Shown piece after piece: positions 35,109 to 49,077 of a stretch of DNA of 64,000 bases (within the stretch, counting starts at the first letter, position 1; every line of letters begins with the position of its first letter). This DNA comes from Onchocerca volvulus (taxonomy: Eukaryota > Nematoda > Chromadorea > Rhabditida > Onchocercidae): assembly GCA_000499405.2 (NCBI GenBank), contig HG738138.1, forward strand, positions 8,678,888 to 8,742,887, in the 5' to 3' direction. A program made the translations under genes and the position numbers. Below the pieces are notes generated by a model. The model was not told the origin of the DNA. It worked only from the letters and a program-made list of their open reading frames with translations, and searched no databases.

Positions 35109-38100
35109 TCAATCGATTAGCACCACGGAAACACTGCATATCACGAAACATAGTATTGATGGAACGGCGTAAATATGAACACCAGAATATGAGGCTGCTC
35201 CGGATAATGATCCCTCTTTGGCATTTAACAAATTATGTTCCTGCAACCAGATGTCGTACTGATATGGCTCTTCCACAAAATCTGCGATATCTTTTGGTAA
35301 TTCATCCACAACATGGATCTTCCAGCCCATATTATATGTTGAGTAGCTCTGTAATAGTTCAGCTAAATATTAAAAACCAGTAATTGAGTTTTAAAATGAC
35401 TAAGTAACAGAAGAAAAAGTCATTTGATTTGAAAAGTTGATACATTTTTAGTGTGGGAAAGTTACTTGATAATAGAGAGTATCGGGTGTTTCAGCTGTTG
35501 GAGTAAAGGTGAAAGTTGCTGTTTTAGATGTTTCAATGCATTTTAACTTAAGTGAACGCCGATACTCAATAAAACTATCAAATTTATCAGCATCGTCATC
35601 ATCTTCACCGTCGTGAGACCACAAACACAAACGACCAGCTGTTTCATTTGGGTTCTGCCCAGCCACTATTTTCACTTGCTGCAATGTAGCAATTTTTTTA
35701 ATTGATAAAACTTAAGGAATTACAAATCTGAGTTCAAGATACAAAAAATAAAGCGGAAACGATCGATTAATTTCCCATAGCTAAGAAATGTTTTCATACT
35801 TCTCGTTCATCATTGGATAATTTAGCGAATCCACCAAATGGATCATCTGATATGTATAACGGATTGTAAAAATCGCTTGTGGACTTATCGTTACCACCTT
35901 CGACACTAAAACGTCCATCATTACCAATGTTGATTTGTAAAGATTAATGGTAATTAAAAAGTGAACTATGTAGAAAATTTGAATTCAAAATGATTCTCAT
36001 AACACTTGGAATAACTTCTTGTACTTATTGTACCATCTGCCATTCTATCGAGACATCTAAATTTATTCCTTCATGTGTAGGAACTTTTAAAAGATTTGTA
36101 TACATTTACTTTCGTATTTTTTTCCAAATTTTCAAAATTTACTTGAATGTATATGTGACACCACGTTTCAAATAAATATCAGCCAAATAGCCATTCACAT
36201 ACCATACATACTTTGCTGGCCTAGCATGCGCCATAAACTGTAACACCAAGTTAAAATCTGCTAATTCTTTTTGAAAAACTGATCTATAACATCAAAATTC
36301 TAATAATCTTTGATGGACATTATACAGTTCACATCTCTTGTCAGAAAAGCAAAAAACTACCTGATATCCTCGTCGACCACCAGGTGGTCCCAACTGAAAT
36401 GTAAAATTTAAACGATCATCTGTTCCCAACAGTGAAATTAATGGCCAACCATCAGTTTTGGAAAGTTCTATATCATCGAACTGAAAAATGATGAAATGCA
36501 TATGATATCTGCTGAAGAGCTCTCTGATTTACTGAATTATCCTTAGAATATTTGTCCAAAAACATAAATTTTCATATTTCTCGTCAGAAACACTTTGATT
36601 TAGTGAAGAAAAATGGATGGAGAATTTGCAATGTTCAAGTCCTACTTTTACTTTTGATGTGTGATCTGATTTTCAAATGCTTTGAAATTAAACGGGCCAA
36701 CGAAAAAAATCTGAAATTTGGTTGATAAGTAATTTCAGTACAAGAAGCTATGTAAACATTACGAGTAACCTCGCAGAAGCTTTCGTTATGCATTTGAATA
36801 TAAGGGACTGACTTACTCGTTTCTGTGGTGGCACATAGGGAGGTATTCTCTGGGATACATTCGTAATAGATACATGTCCGAAATCAACCCGAAATTTGTA
36901 GCAGTAAACGGATAACCAATCGATATGATTAATGGCATATTCTGCAGGTAAATCTATGATTATATCCTGTCCACCGCGATATCGCTCATTCATTGCAGTT
37001 ATCCTGAAAACGTGAACAAACATCTACGCCTGGATCTTTTCAGAATCTGAAAATCTCATCATATTTATTTATTTTTTATTTTTATTTTAATTTATTTATT
37101 TTTTTTGTTGATGAATAATGGATTTCGAAAGGGATAAGCAATTGGCTAATCTGAAATACTAAAACTCTAAATATTGTATCTAAAATAATGCTATCCATGT
37201 AGCAACTAAATTTAATTTATTATATTAGCAAAATTATTATGCAAAATATTAACACTTACATCCCTGCAGTATCTCTTCCACGTATCGATACTTTTACTCC
37301 AGAATCATGTGCAACATTCGGTCCTCGACCAACAAAAAAGTAACCGTCTAGGTGCAAAGTTGTGTTATTAAATCAGCAACTTCAAAATTCGATAGAATTA
37401 GTAAAATCTGATTGAAGTCCTACCTGGTGCTTTGTCACCATCAAACGTAAATCCGAAAATCTTGATTGTCCTTCTATCAATTATCAAGATGGGCCCGGAA
37501 CCAACATTATATCGGCTACCACGTAACTCAGTAGCTAGAAATTGTGGTTTCGGGATGACTAAAGTATCCGGAATCAAAGTTGTGCCAAAGTTGTGCTGAA
37601 GTTTATAGAAAATTAAATTATTCAGCAACGGTAAAAAGAATTACTTATTGCAAAATTCACATTCCATACTTCAGAATTTCAGTCTTTCGATTCAAGATAT
37701 AACGAATTATCTTGATCTTATTTTTTGGATTTCTGTATTGAAAATTTTCACTAAAACTAATTTACATATAAACTGATAATAGACTTACCTCAAATTTAAG
37801 ACAGAATAGAGAAAAACTTTTGAATGAGCTTATTTTGTGAAGTCCAGGCAATATCAGTACAACTCGTTCTGCATCCTTGTACGGACCAATTGGAGCAATC
37901 CTGCAACTAATTATTTTTCATTAGAATAAAAAAAAGATAATCTTTGTCAAATATCCAGTTTTGTACCAAATTTTTGAATTTATCCATAGCTTGACGAATT
38001 TATATTATAAAAATAGACATGCCCAAATTCAAATGATGGAATCTTGAGACCGTCAACAGATGGTGTTTCACTTTGATCCAGCCAAAAATACAAATCTGGA

Positions 38101-40498
38101 ATTATTGGTGAACAAAATTATATGGAACCTATAATTGACAGGACTTTATTTTAAAATTCCCAATAAACAGGTTTTTTTTTTTTTTTTTTTGAAAGGTAAA
38201 AGTGGTGAAAGTGGTAATAAATGGATGCATCTCAGTTTTTAAGTGTTGTAGATGTCAAAAAATTGTAACAATAATATTAAGCAACTAAAAAATTTAAGGT
38301 TTGGCAAGCATCAGAATTTTTTGAAAATTTATTAAAAAACTGTTTCAGTGATTTCTGATACTTTATTACAGACTGGTCACTCGACCAAATATCATTTGAC
38401 GGGAGTCCGTGAAAATGGATTATATTTTGCACGAAATTTCAATTGATTTTTGGTTGAGTTGTAAATGAGAGTCAGTAAATGTATAGTTGTCATTGGATAC
38501 AGTACAATTAAATGACAGGCAAATAGCAAACTTAATTATCGCATTGAGAAGAAACTAATTCGCAACTCCTACAATTCATCTGTTTCAAATTTGAATAATA
38601 ACTGTGGCGTAAACAAAAATGTCATCTGAATGACAAGGAAATGGAGAATATAAATGAGGAAATAAGAGGAGAAGAGAAGACATGGAAACTAAGCTAAAAT
38701 CATGAATTATAAACAAATCATAAAATAGGTTAGGTATGTATGATGCTCTTAACAGAAACGAAAATCGCTCATTCTTTATCGCACTTTAATCAAATCCAGC
38801 TTGGAAAAGTGAAAGAGAAGAGAGCAAAGAAACTTCTCTAGAAGTGTATTGTATCTTATTCGTGTTGAAAGGTCAAAACACTTTGCTAGAACGAGTGACT
38901 AATGGGCAGATATAGAATGAAGATAATAGGTTATTTCTCATTTTTCTAACTGGTGATAAAAATTTGATCGAGAACAATAAGCGAATGACAAATGCAAAAA
39001 TGATATATGGTTTTCGTGTAAAAATCAAAGATTACTACTTCGAAAGATCATGAACTCGGCGGGATTATATTATACTTTTAGCACTGATCACTTCGTAAAT
39101 CTAAATGAATTCAAATTCCTATAATGAAAGATTCTAACTTTTTAGTTCGAATATTAAGAAATAATTCAGTTTAAGTGCAAATATTGCGTAAATCTTAAAA
39201 ATGCTTACTTTTAAGAGTTATGATCAATTTATGTTGAGTTATTTTATCTGAGATTTGTCTATATTGCTGGACTCAAAAGTTTTAGTTCCCATCACGAATT
39301 ATTCCCTATGATTTTATGAGGTAGGAACTTGAAATCTTAGAAATTATTTCTACATTTTATCTATGTATTGAAATATTTTTTGAAATATTTCAAAACTACA
39401 TATATATGAAGAGAGGCAATTGACATGCAATCAAAGTGAATTAATAATGAGCATAAGTATAACAGGAAAATGCAGGATTGAATTTCTGAATGAATATTGC
39501 AAATTTTAAATTATTAAAGTTAACTCGATAATGTTGCATAAAAATTAAAATGAAGTTTCATAATATACTACATATTTCATAAATTTAGAGGAGCTCAGCT
39601 TATACATTGCACTACGGGAGGTCAATTGAGTGCCCCTTCTCCCTCAGTGCCTCTTCTCCGCAAAATCATTCATTTCTTTAACGCATGAATTCATCCAATT
39701 AATTCATTTCATTACTATAAATTTTGAACCGACGCAAGCCTGCATTGGAAAATGTTAATATTCATCTTAAAATTCTATGTTCCAAAAGTTTTGTTTCTGC
39801 AATGAATTTTTTATTCTTGATTTTTTTTTTTTCCTTTAAGTTATATGCTTCCGCAGATATTCGCATAATTTTTTGCATAATTAAAATTAACAATGAGCAA
39901 AAAATGGATGAGAAGTTTTACTGGGATTTATTCGATTTTCAGAAAATCTTAGATTAGTTTTTTTTCCATTTTTTAAATGCACAAGAGATATTATTACAAA
40001 TATAGAGATAGACAGAGTTCCAAAATGATAATAATTTTTAGATATGCATAAAATTCAGCCTACCTGGTGCTTTACCATTATAAGTAAAATTGATAATTTG
40101 CAAATTTGTTTCATTTACGATATAAACTCGTCCCTTAATATCTGCATCTGATGGATCAGGCAATTCACCAATATATACTCCATACTCCGGATCGTAAGAA
40201 TTGATTGTTAAGTTAGAATCAGCTCCTATGCCTGAAATGAACTAATTTTGTAAATGTCTTCAACTTGATATTCCTAAAAGCTGATTTGTCCAATTTTTTA
40301 AATACATAGTTGAAGATATCTATACAAGTGATTTGTGATTCAGTGATTACAACTTTCAGAAAAAGATGCCACTGTGCGCCGCCTATGATCATTTGGATAA
40401 TTGAATAATTATGGAAGTTTTGATTAGGAAATTCTTGAAATACCTGATAAAACTGTTAAGAACCAAACAAATAAGTGCGAGCGAAAAGTTGGTACCAT
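35109..40498 (-). CDS. Skeletor-like protein, two DM13 domains plus plastocyanin-like C-terminal domain
   Basis: Minus-strand exons in order: 40444-40498, 40064-40231, 38023-38095, 37789-37900, 37424-37595, 37260-37347, 36817-37003, 36361-36480, 36143-36237, 35800-35905, 35466-35678, 35109-35348. They join in frame to 1629 nt, 542 residues. Residues 1-19 form a signal peptide (SHLFVWFLTVLSG core). DM13 repeat 1 (about 30-136) has FTYNGKAPG. DM13 repeat 2 (about 148-262) has FTFDGDKAPG, then HIDWLSVYCYKFRVDFG. The C-terminal region (about 308-482) matches the last domain of Skeletor/Knickkopf proteins: GPPGGRRGYQ, YVWYVNGYLADIYLKRG, YTFNVEGGN, GRLCLWSHDGE, TPDTLYYQ, MGWKIHVVDELP. A Ser/Gly/Ala-rich stretch and a hydrophobic tail (522-542) suggest a GPI anchor. 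The DOMON domain found between DM13 and C-terminal domains in insect relatives is absent. Insect relatives act in spindle matrix and cuticle chitin organisation; the role here is unknown. The exon 3 donor is uncertain (see findings). Confidence 0.9.
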
Positions 40499-40506
40499 AT
40501 TTAATT

Positions 40507-40512
40507 CTGAAA
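40507..40512 (-). promoter_or_regulatory. spliced-leader acceptor of the Skeletor-like gene
   Basis: TTTCAG on the minus strand, with the AG 8 nt upstream of the start codon at 40498. A consensus acceptor so close to the ATG, without a convincing upstream exon, is typical of nematode trans-splicing. It also supports the chosen start, which opens directly into a signal peptide. Confidence 0.55.
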
Positions 40513-43500
40513 GTGAAAAGAATTGGTGACAAAACTGGCTAGAGGTAAAATGCTCTTTCATCTTTCCAAGTGGAAGGAAGGAAGGAAAGGAGTATGAAGG
40601 GATGAAGAAGGAGGAGTAAAGGACGAGAAATACGATCTGTGCATACCGACGATGAAGTGAGTGGTTGGATGACATTTGCTGTGACACGAAAGAAAACAAG
40701 AAAAAAAAAAAAAAACATAGAACAAGGTCAAGCGAACATCGAAATATAATAAATTGTGTAAGAAAGTCTTGCAAGAACTCATTTTTTAGCCATAAGAAAC
40801 AAATATTTACAATTTATTCTGGCATATATTGGAAAAAAAGAAATTTTCAATCAAACATCATCAAATAGTGATAATTTTTCTTTTTTTTTTTTCACTTGAA
40901 CTTCAAGTTTTTGATTTCTTCATATATTTGCCAATTGACTTATTCATCGCCATTATCAAATGAATGCATTAATGGTCATTATTTATCATGGAATATCCGA
41001 CAGCTACTACTACGAATTATCGCATTAAAAAAAATATCGAGGGAGCATAAATCATGAAGCCATCAAATGGTCACAGTAACCAGATCGTAGTACTTTTCCT
41101 TCCAAACTTTGTTTCTTGTCTTCAGTATGAACAATCTATGATTCCCATCTCTGAACAGTAAAAAATGTTATGTATTAGGAAGTTGACAAGAATCTCACAG
41201 TTAATTTTAAGGCAGGGAATGGCGATTAAATTGAATTTTTTCAGCAGCGAACGAATTTTTTTTTAGATCATTTTGAAACAACAACATCACAGTGTAACAT
41301 TTGTAATCAAAAAGCAAGCATCTTTCAGCATTCAAATATTTCTCAAAATTTACATTTCATGAAATGAATTTTCTCTTTTTGAAATATCGATTTTCCTATT
41401 TGTATTGCATACCATATGGTATAAAAATAATGAAAAAGGAAAAAGTGGCTAGTAGATAACACTGATACATCTGTTGTTCTTAATTCAAGCAGAATTCATT
41501 CTTCCATCTGTTTCGATCAGTCGGGTTCTCCGACAAACAACAAAGTTAATGAACCGTATCAAGCGGTAATTCCACTATACAATTCATGCTAACTAATGCT
41601 TTTTAACCTTTCACTAAGTGTTTTGTTTATGTAAAGTGTAACAAACAGCAATTATTATTGCCATGATATCATGATTTCTACTGTTATTGCTGTCTGTGAT
41701 TAAAAATGACTAATTTACTCTCACCACAGATTTGTTGAAGAAAAATGACCGATTAAAAATTTAAATATGTTGAAAAAGGAAACAACTTCACTGAATCTAC
41801 ACCTAAATTCCATCCTAGCAATATTAAAAGGCAAAAATATTTAATACTAGAATATTCGCCGGATTTTTTGATTTCAAAGCACGATTTCCTAGCTGATAAA
41901 TTGAGAAATTTGGAACTGCTGGTGTAAGCAGTATTTTTGAGAGAGAAAATTGTAGTTTAATTCTTTGTGTATTTTTCTCGTTTGGAGAAGCATTATCGAG
42001 TGCATTAACCCCATTTTGAATATAAAATAGGGAAAAAGAACAACATTCTGGTAATTATAATTGTTCCTAATTTGAGGGAAAAGGATTCTCATGTGTTTTT
42101 TTTTCTTTTTTTTTTCAATAGTAACCAATTTTGATATATAAGCAAAGCAGTATAATTGATTATTTATTTAAAAGAGAGAAAATATAGTCAATATTATTAA
42201 GAAAAAATAAAAGCTGGTTGCTATATTGGATTTTGTCCTTAGAAAAGTTGAGCCGAAATTAATCCAATCAATGGTTAAACTATATGGTGAATCATTGGTT
42301 AAAATGAAATTGTAACATCATGAAAGTTCGAGAATGGTGAAAATCTAATAAAGCTTGCAATACTGGAAACTTTTGTTACTCATATTTTTCAAATTTAAAA
42401 TTTCTAAAAATTTTATATTGTTTCAGAAAATTTACCATCCTTGCAAAGAAAATTACTGCCAAAATTACATAAATATGCAAAATTGATCTGAGGAAAAACG
42501 ATATTTTTATGAGAAGCTGACTTGGATGACATCCTTTGCATTGAAAAGAATGATGATCGATAACAATGCACAATCCATCATTGACTATATTCTAATCGTC
42601 ATTCCTAACCTAATCTAATCCTCGCTATCAAAATTTCAATTCAGTCTCTTCATCCCGGATTATATTTCCTGGAAATCTCAAAAAAATGCTTTGGGTTCCC
42701 ATTCATATCTGATGCTCAAATATTTGAGAGAAAATGAAACCTCGCACATTTATTAATGTCTTGATTGATCAACATTATAATCGATACTGAATCGATTGTT
42801 GTAAAAACGACAAATTGGCACAAATCAACTTAATACTGTTTATGATTCATTTTTGGACACCGAAACGATAAAAGAGCGTCTCTCTTATTCTTTCCATTCA
42901 TGATCTTTTCGGGAAAAATTAATTTATCCAAAACTTTTGCTGATGACTAAAATTCATATAATGTGATATTTCAACAGAATTTGATTCTTAAATCAATCAA
43001 CTAAATACAGTTTCAAGAAATTCAAACATGCCTATCCCGTATTCTTGGCTACTCATTCAAGAAAAATATCAATTCGGTGTTTCTTCTTAAACAAACACCA
43101 TTAAGATTCGATGTGTGTATGAAATGATAAATTGCCTTATGAAATTTGATTTTTGGTCACTAGGTCTGGTTTCATCATGAAACTCAGTACTTAGAAACGT
43201 TTCAAAATATTGGCATGAAATCTTAAAATACACCGAGCTCAAATCAGTATTAAAAATTTCCGTGAATGGATTTCCCTAAAACTTTTTCTTTTCAACTCTC
43301 ACATAGAAAATACATTCACCACAAGTAATAAATAAAACAAAATTGATGTGTGACAATTATAATAAAACAATTTGAAAACTGAATATTAATTAAATTCGTC
43401 GAATAAAGTACGAATTGATTAAATATTTTAGATTTTGTAATATTTGATCAATTAAATACAAATATTTTGATGAAATGGAAAAGCATCCATAATAATCATT

Positions 43501-46500
43501 GCAAATTTATGGTACATTACGCTGAAGTATATAATGAGAATAGTTTTTAAATAAATTTAGCTCACAATACATTCAAATTTCGAAAGTCGAAAGGGAAATT
43601 GTGGTAAGAGATAGCAAACGTTATATAAATAAAAATCACGTAACACAAAAGTAAATTTTAAGAAACGGTTTGCAAAAATTAATTGGCACAGCCCCAAAAA
43701 CATTACAAGATTCAAATATTTTTTACTTAAAGATCGTTCGATATTTATCTTCTAAACAGTAGTGTAAAAACGCTTTATGTCAAATACTATAGCAGATATT
43801 CTAATCTAAATTACGGAATTCAAATCAAAGTGTTAATTTAATATTATATCATTCCTCTCTAGTTGTTAGTTTTTATTTGGTCTTAAAGATCGGTAAACCG
43901 AGAGTTTATGAAAGCTGTGGTTCTTGATTTATTATTCATTAAATCAAGAAAAAAGTTAATTCCCAAATTCCAGTTTACTCGAGCTGGGACATTTCTCTCT
44001 TCAAAGCACAGCGTTCAAACCTTAATTATCAAAATTTTAGATAAAGTTATAAGACTTTGGAAACATGTTCCAGGATCTTATAACTTTATCCAAAATAACT
44101 AGCTATTATTTCGAATAATTAAATCTAGCAAGCAGTAGAAAGACTGCATACATTTTGCAAATCGAATAAAGTAATTATTTGTGAACAAATGATTTATATT
44201 CCTTGAAGATTTCAAATTGTTCTACCGTCAAAGAGAACTTATTTGAAATGACTCATGTTTGCATTGTCTAAACTTTTCTATTGTTTTGAATTATAAAGTT
44301 TTTCTACTTTTAATCCTCAATGGTAATCCTCAATCAATCATGCAGATTCTTGCAGTTGTGTTCCGAATAATTCAGTTCTTTTCTTAGTCACAGATAAAAT
44401 CTCCAACCCGGCACTAATTATTTTTCAAATAAAAATATATCCAGTGAAGATATTAAGCAGGACGGCGTATCAACACATTTCATTTACATCATCTTTAACA
44501 TCACATAACAAAACAACCGGATTATTTTGACCCAGAAAAATTTTCTCAGTCAATGAAAGAGAAATAATTCACCCATGTCCAGCAAACTAATATGATGCAG
44601 TTCTTCAATCCCTCATCACCAACCTACCGTTTCGCCTTATCCTCCTTCTGAAAAAATATTTTTCTGAGAAAACAAAACAAAAAATGAAAAACCGGAACTA
44701 AGAGTTCAAGAAGTGATTTTCTATATATGGCAATGAAAGATGTCGGAACATGCAATCATAAGGATAGAAGCATTTTCTTCGATTAAAGTTCAATCAATTA
44801 AAAGAGAATTTCTGACAGTCAAAATATTGTATTGCATGGGTGTTCCTTCAATACGATTACTTCATTTAGGTTATTGATTTCATTTCTAACACTGATAATT
44901 ACTAGCGCTATTCGCTCAGAATGACAGAAATTTGAAAAATACGGACCAATTAAAGGCAAATAAAACAGCAAAAATGAATGAATAAGGGTTTTTTATCATT
45001 AGCAAAAGTGATTTGTAAAAACGATGTGATCATAAAGAAATCGGCAGCAGTTGGAAGTAATAATAATAGTAATACCGATAACAAATTTCTTATTAGCATT
45101 AAAAGTTCTGTAATGAAGTTGAAATTTTGCACTCAATCACAAATTTCAATGCATTTTTAAGGGAATGTTTCTCAATGACACCCATCCAGCGATAGTAACG
45201 ACGACGATCGCAATTTTATGCATGACTGCCAATTTTACGTACGTCGTTGGAGTGAAGAATGTTTGTAATGCACAACAATTACATAGATAAGAAACAACAC
45301 ACATGTATGCACATGCAAACATCTACACATTGACATGCACAGACACATACACACACACACATCTGACACACATAAGCAACTTCGTTTGATGACAATTGTC
45401 TTGAACCGGAATAAAATGGTTTTCAAAAATTTGAAGCTAAGCGATTTGTGTCGAAATTGGTTCTCAGGTGGAAGAATTTAAGGAGGTTTATAAGAGACGG
45501 AATAGTGAAGGGATATTTATTTTAAGCGAAAATCAACACAAGAGCACTGTTTTTGGGGGGAGATATAAAGCCTTAAATTCTAGTGAAATGACGCTGTTCA
45601 TGATGTGAATTGATACGGAGGCTTATTATGAGGAGAATATGGCAATAATTTGTGTAACAGTTGGTAAAATAGACTGTTGCAAATCAGGCAAACAAAATGC
45701 CATATCAAAAAGCATGCAAAATGTGTACTGCAATAAGAGTGTTGCAGAAAATGCATGCATATATGTATACATATACTGAAAAAACAAAAAAGTAGATTAT
45801 AGTGGACTAGAGACAAGTTTAGAGTAAGAAACGGTGGTTCTAACAGAGAATTAGAAGGGAAACAATATTGGGAAATACTGAGAAGTGCAAAGTGATGCCA
45901 ATTTTACGAGATGTTTCGTCCCGTCTATTAGATTAGTTGTCGCACTTCGCTACAAAACAGCTGTTAATGTGAATGAATTTATTCATGCAACCATTACCCC
46001 ATAATATAGTGGAGAGAAAAAAGAAAACAAATTAATGAATTTCATTCGGAAAAGTTGGAATTTCAAAAGTTATCAACGAATTTCTATTGATAATTTCTTC
46101 ACTCGGATTGGTTTTTTTAATAAAAAAAAGATGCAAAAAGGATGCTTTCTTCGAGCATTTTTAGTCATTAGGAATATAATCGTTATCGATAGGTAACTCG
46201 GTAATAATCAAAGATAAAACAGACCACTTCAATTTAAAGCAGCTCAGTTGATGGCATATTCTTTAGCGTGCCGACTTGTTCCTGTAGCAGTAATTCCACA
46301 GAAAAAAATCACATATTATCATCATTATAATTATTATTGGTCTTGTAATTACTGTTTACAATCATTATAATTATTAAATATTTAAGATATCCATCGTTTC
46401 AGGCTTGTCAATTTAAGACGTCTTTTTAAAACGAAAAAATGAAAATTGTCCGAACAAAAAGAATAAGTGATAAGTAGATAACAGAAGAAAATGAAGCGAT

Positions 46501-48490
46501 GATAGAGCCTACTCGGTGATTAGATGCTCCGGGCGAGTGTTTATAAATCGTCTTAATGCTCACGTATTTTTTTGATCTTTATCAAGATCATCACTATCTA
46601 CATTATCATTATCATTATTGTAATTTTGTTATACTATCCTAGTATACGTTGTTTTTGTTCCCTATTACAATCATTTTGGTAAAATAAACTTGGATTCAGG
46701 AATTTTTAGGAGGAAGAAATTTCCAATGAAATCACTAATTCCATTGAATGTTGACCAAAAGATTAAAGTATGTCAATGAGTCATTGTTGGCACTGCCAGA
46801 TTATTCACACAAGATTACATGGAATAATTCCCAACGGGATTTATATTGGTCCAAAATTTCTTGGATTGAATCTATTCAGAAACTAGAGTTTCATGTATCA
46901 CAAATACCAACCAGCCTTAATGTTAGCCTGATCGTTGCATAAGAATCCTCTGCTGAGCATACCATGAATCAACTACAGTTGAAAGATTGTCTGAGACATC
47001 TGATTAAAAAAGTGGCTTAGGAATCATTCTAATCAGTTTTTTTCTGAAAAACTGAAAAATGAGGTGACACATGAGCGCGCTAGAAACGCGAGAGAAAAAA
47101 CGCTGGCCTTTCTGCACGGATATAGGAAATGGACGGGGTCAGATCATGAGGTCACTGAAAGATCTATGACTTCGGTCAGGAATTTTGAACAGCTGCAGAG
47201 TGAAAATTATTTAAGAAAAATAAGGCGAAGATATAATAACCTCATCGTGTTTGTTTTGCAAAATCCTCGTTTGCACAGTGTTTCGAATCCCAACATATTA
47301 GAGAGGGGATAATTTCTTTAGTTGAAGTAAGAACAAATGGATGATGATTTCAAATGCAATGAATTAGGGCAAGTTATTTCGGTGAGATTCTTTTGGTGTA
47401 TTCCTGTTTTTCTTCGCAGTACTTATTTTAAATCAAAATAAAAAAAAGTAATGCCATCAATGAGGAAAAAGAGAAACAAAAAGCGAACTCTGGTTTGAAA
47501 TGGAATATGATATTACTGAAATCCTTTTCATCAGGCCGATCTTTGCAAAGTGACTTTCAATGGAATTCATCACTGTAAAGTCTTACGCCAATTTAGAAAT
47601 TAAATCGATTATTGCTGTATAAATAGGAAGCTTAGTGATTATATGAAACTACAAATCGAATAATATAAATCACGACTAGCAAGCATTGTTTTCACTGAAA
47701 ATGAGCTCATTAAGAGATCCATAAAGAAGGACAGACAAAATTCCTAACCCCATACCAAACTTTATATCCCAGAAATTTTGCGACGAAAAGGTCCAAATAT
47801 TTTTTTATTTAGCTTATGAAAAACAATTGCAATTCCGGCAATGATAACATTTGATCTTTTGTCAGTGCTGAATGGAAAAGTAATTTTTTGTTTGAAATGC
47901 AATTTTGGGAACATCTGATTTGCATATTAGCATAGTAAATGATAGTGGAAAATGATGGGACGGATGATGAATAGGGAGGATAGGAGGTTGCGAACAGCGA
48001 TCATTAAATCAAGAATGGCAGGCAAATTCAAGTACTCCGTCTAATGTCGCGCGAATGTCTGAATGGATTTCCCTTAAGAAAACTGTTACAATTCTATCGG
48101 ATGTATAAATCATTAAGATTGATATAATGAGTGAATCATTTGCCAGCATAGGTTGCTGTGCAGTAATGATCACTATTTAGTGCAATTTGACAGTAAAAGT
48201 TCAATAGACTAAAACTTGAACTCAATTATTTTTAAAATTTAGCAAATTTTTAAAATGATTAACTCCTATAGTACCTTTCTCCTGTAATATTCGTTTTCAA
48301 AATTTCTAAACCTTGGCTTCTTTTCAAAACGCCATAAGCACTCCAACAAATTTCTACCCAAATTAATGGTGAAAAGGATAAAACTTTTGTTCCTGAATCA
48401 GTGATATGGAATCAGCAAGAATTAAATTGGACTAAAAGACTGTTCTTATATGTTACATTTTTAACATACAATTTTGTTCCGCCACGTTTA
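40513..48490. other. intergenic, no gene recognised
   Basis: About 8 kb of AT-rich sequence. It includes purine-rich DNA at 40550-40720, CA-rich repeats at 45296-45372 and scattered poly(A)/poly(T) runs. The plus-strand frames at 46748-46942 and 47064-47312 are the least biased here, but they have no recognisable motif and no splice context, so they are not called. Confidence 0.5.
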
Positions 48491-48666
48491 TCTATATAAA
48501 TAAAAATGTTAATGCTACCTGTTACTAATCACGGATTTACGGGAAGTTCTCCACCGATTGTTTTCAAATTTTGACACAACCTTGTACTCCAATAGACTTC
48601 CTTTACGAGTTAATATGATTACTTTTTTTCACGTGTCACGTCCGTGACAACTGAAAATAGGTGAGG

Positions 48667-48690
48667 AGGCGGAGGTTATTGACTCCGCCT
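48667..48690. repeat. short perfect inverted repeat near the Helitron 5' end
   Basis: AGGCGGAG (48667-48674) and CTCCGCCT (48683-48690) are exact reverse complements, with GTTATTGA between them. A GC-rich stem in AT-rich surroundings, about 175 bp inside the element; a run of T follows. Confidence 0.7.
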
Positions 48691-48779
48691 ACCTTTTTTT
48701 CTGTCATTCTCCTTTTTCCTGCCATCTCTCTCTCTCTCTTGAGTAAAAGATACGGTTAGCAATGATAATAGAAATTGAT

Positions 48780-49070
48780 CAATAATAAAAACAAAAATTA
48801 ATAATAATAATAAAGGATTACGAACAGTAATAAATTATAACAAATAAATAATAAATAATAATTAATAATAAATAATATAATAAAAATAATTAATAATAAA
48901 TAAATGCAATTAATAATAAAATAATAATTAATAATAAATAATAATTATAATAAAAAAGAATAATGAACAGTGATAAATTATGACAAATAAATGATAATGA
49001 ATAATAATAAAGAATGCTGAATAATAATAAATGATAATAAACAATAAATACTGAATAATAATAAATAATT
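48780..49070. repeat. (AAT)n-type imperfect microsatellite
   Basis: Nearly 300 bp made almost entirely of AAT, AATAAAT and TAAT units with occasional interruptions. A similar tract adjoins the Helitron terminus copy at 59004. Confidence 0.9.
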
Positions 49071-49077
49071 CGCCAAG

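Noticed and set aside
40424..40782. Longer minus-strand frame extending upstream of the Skeletor-like start
   Set aside because: The upstream part is Phe/Ser-rich noise from purine-rich DNA and is cut off by the TTTCAG acceptor just before the ATG.
46748..47312. Two plus-strand frames of 64 and 82 codons
   Set aside because: Somewhat coding-like but no splice sites, no joining frame and no family resemblance.
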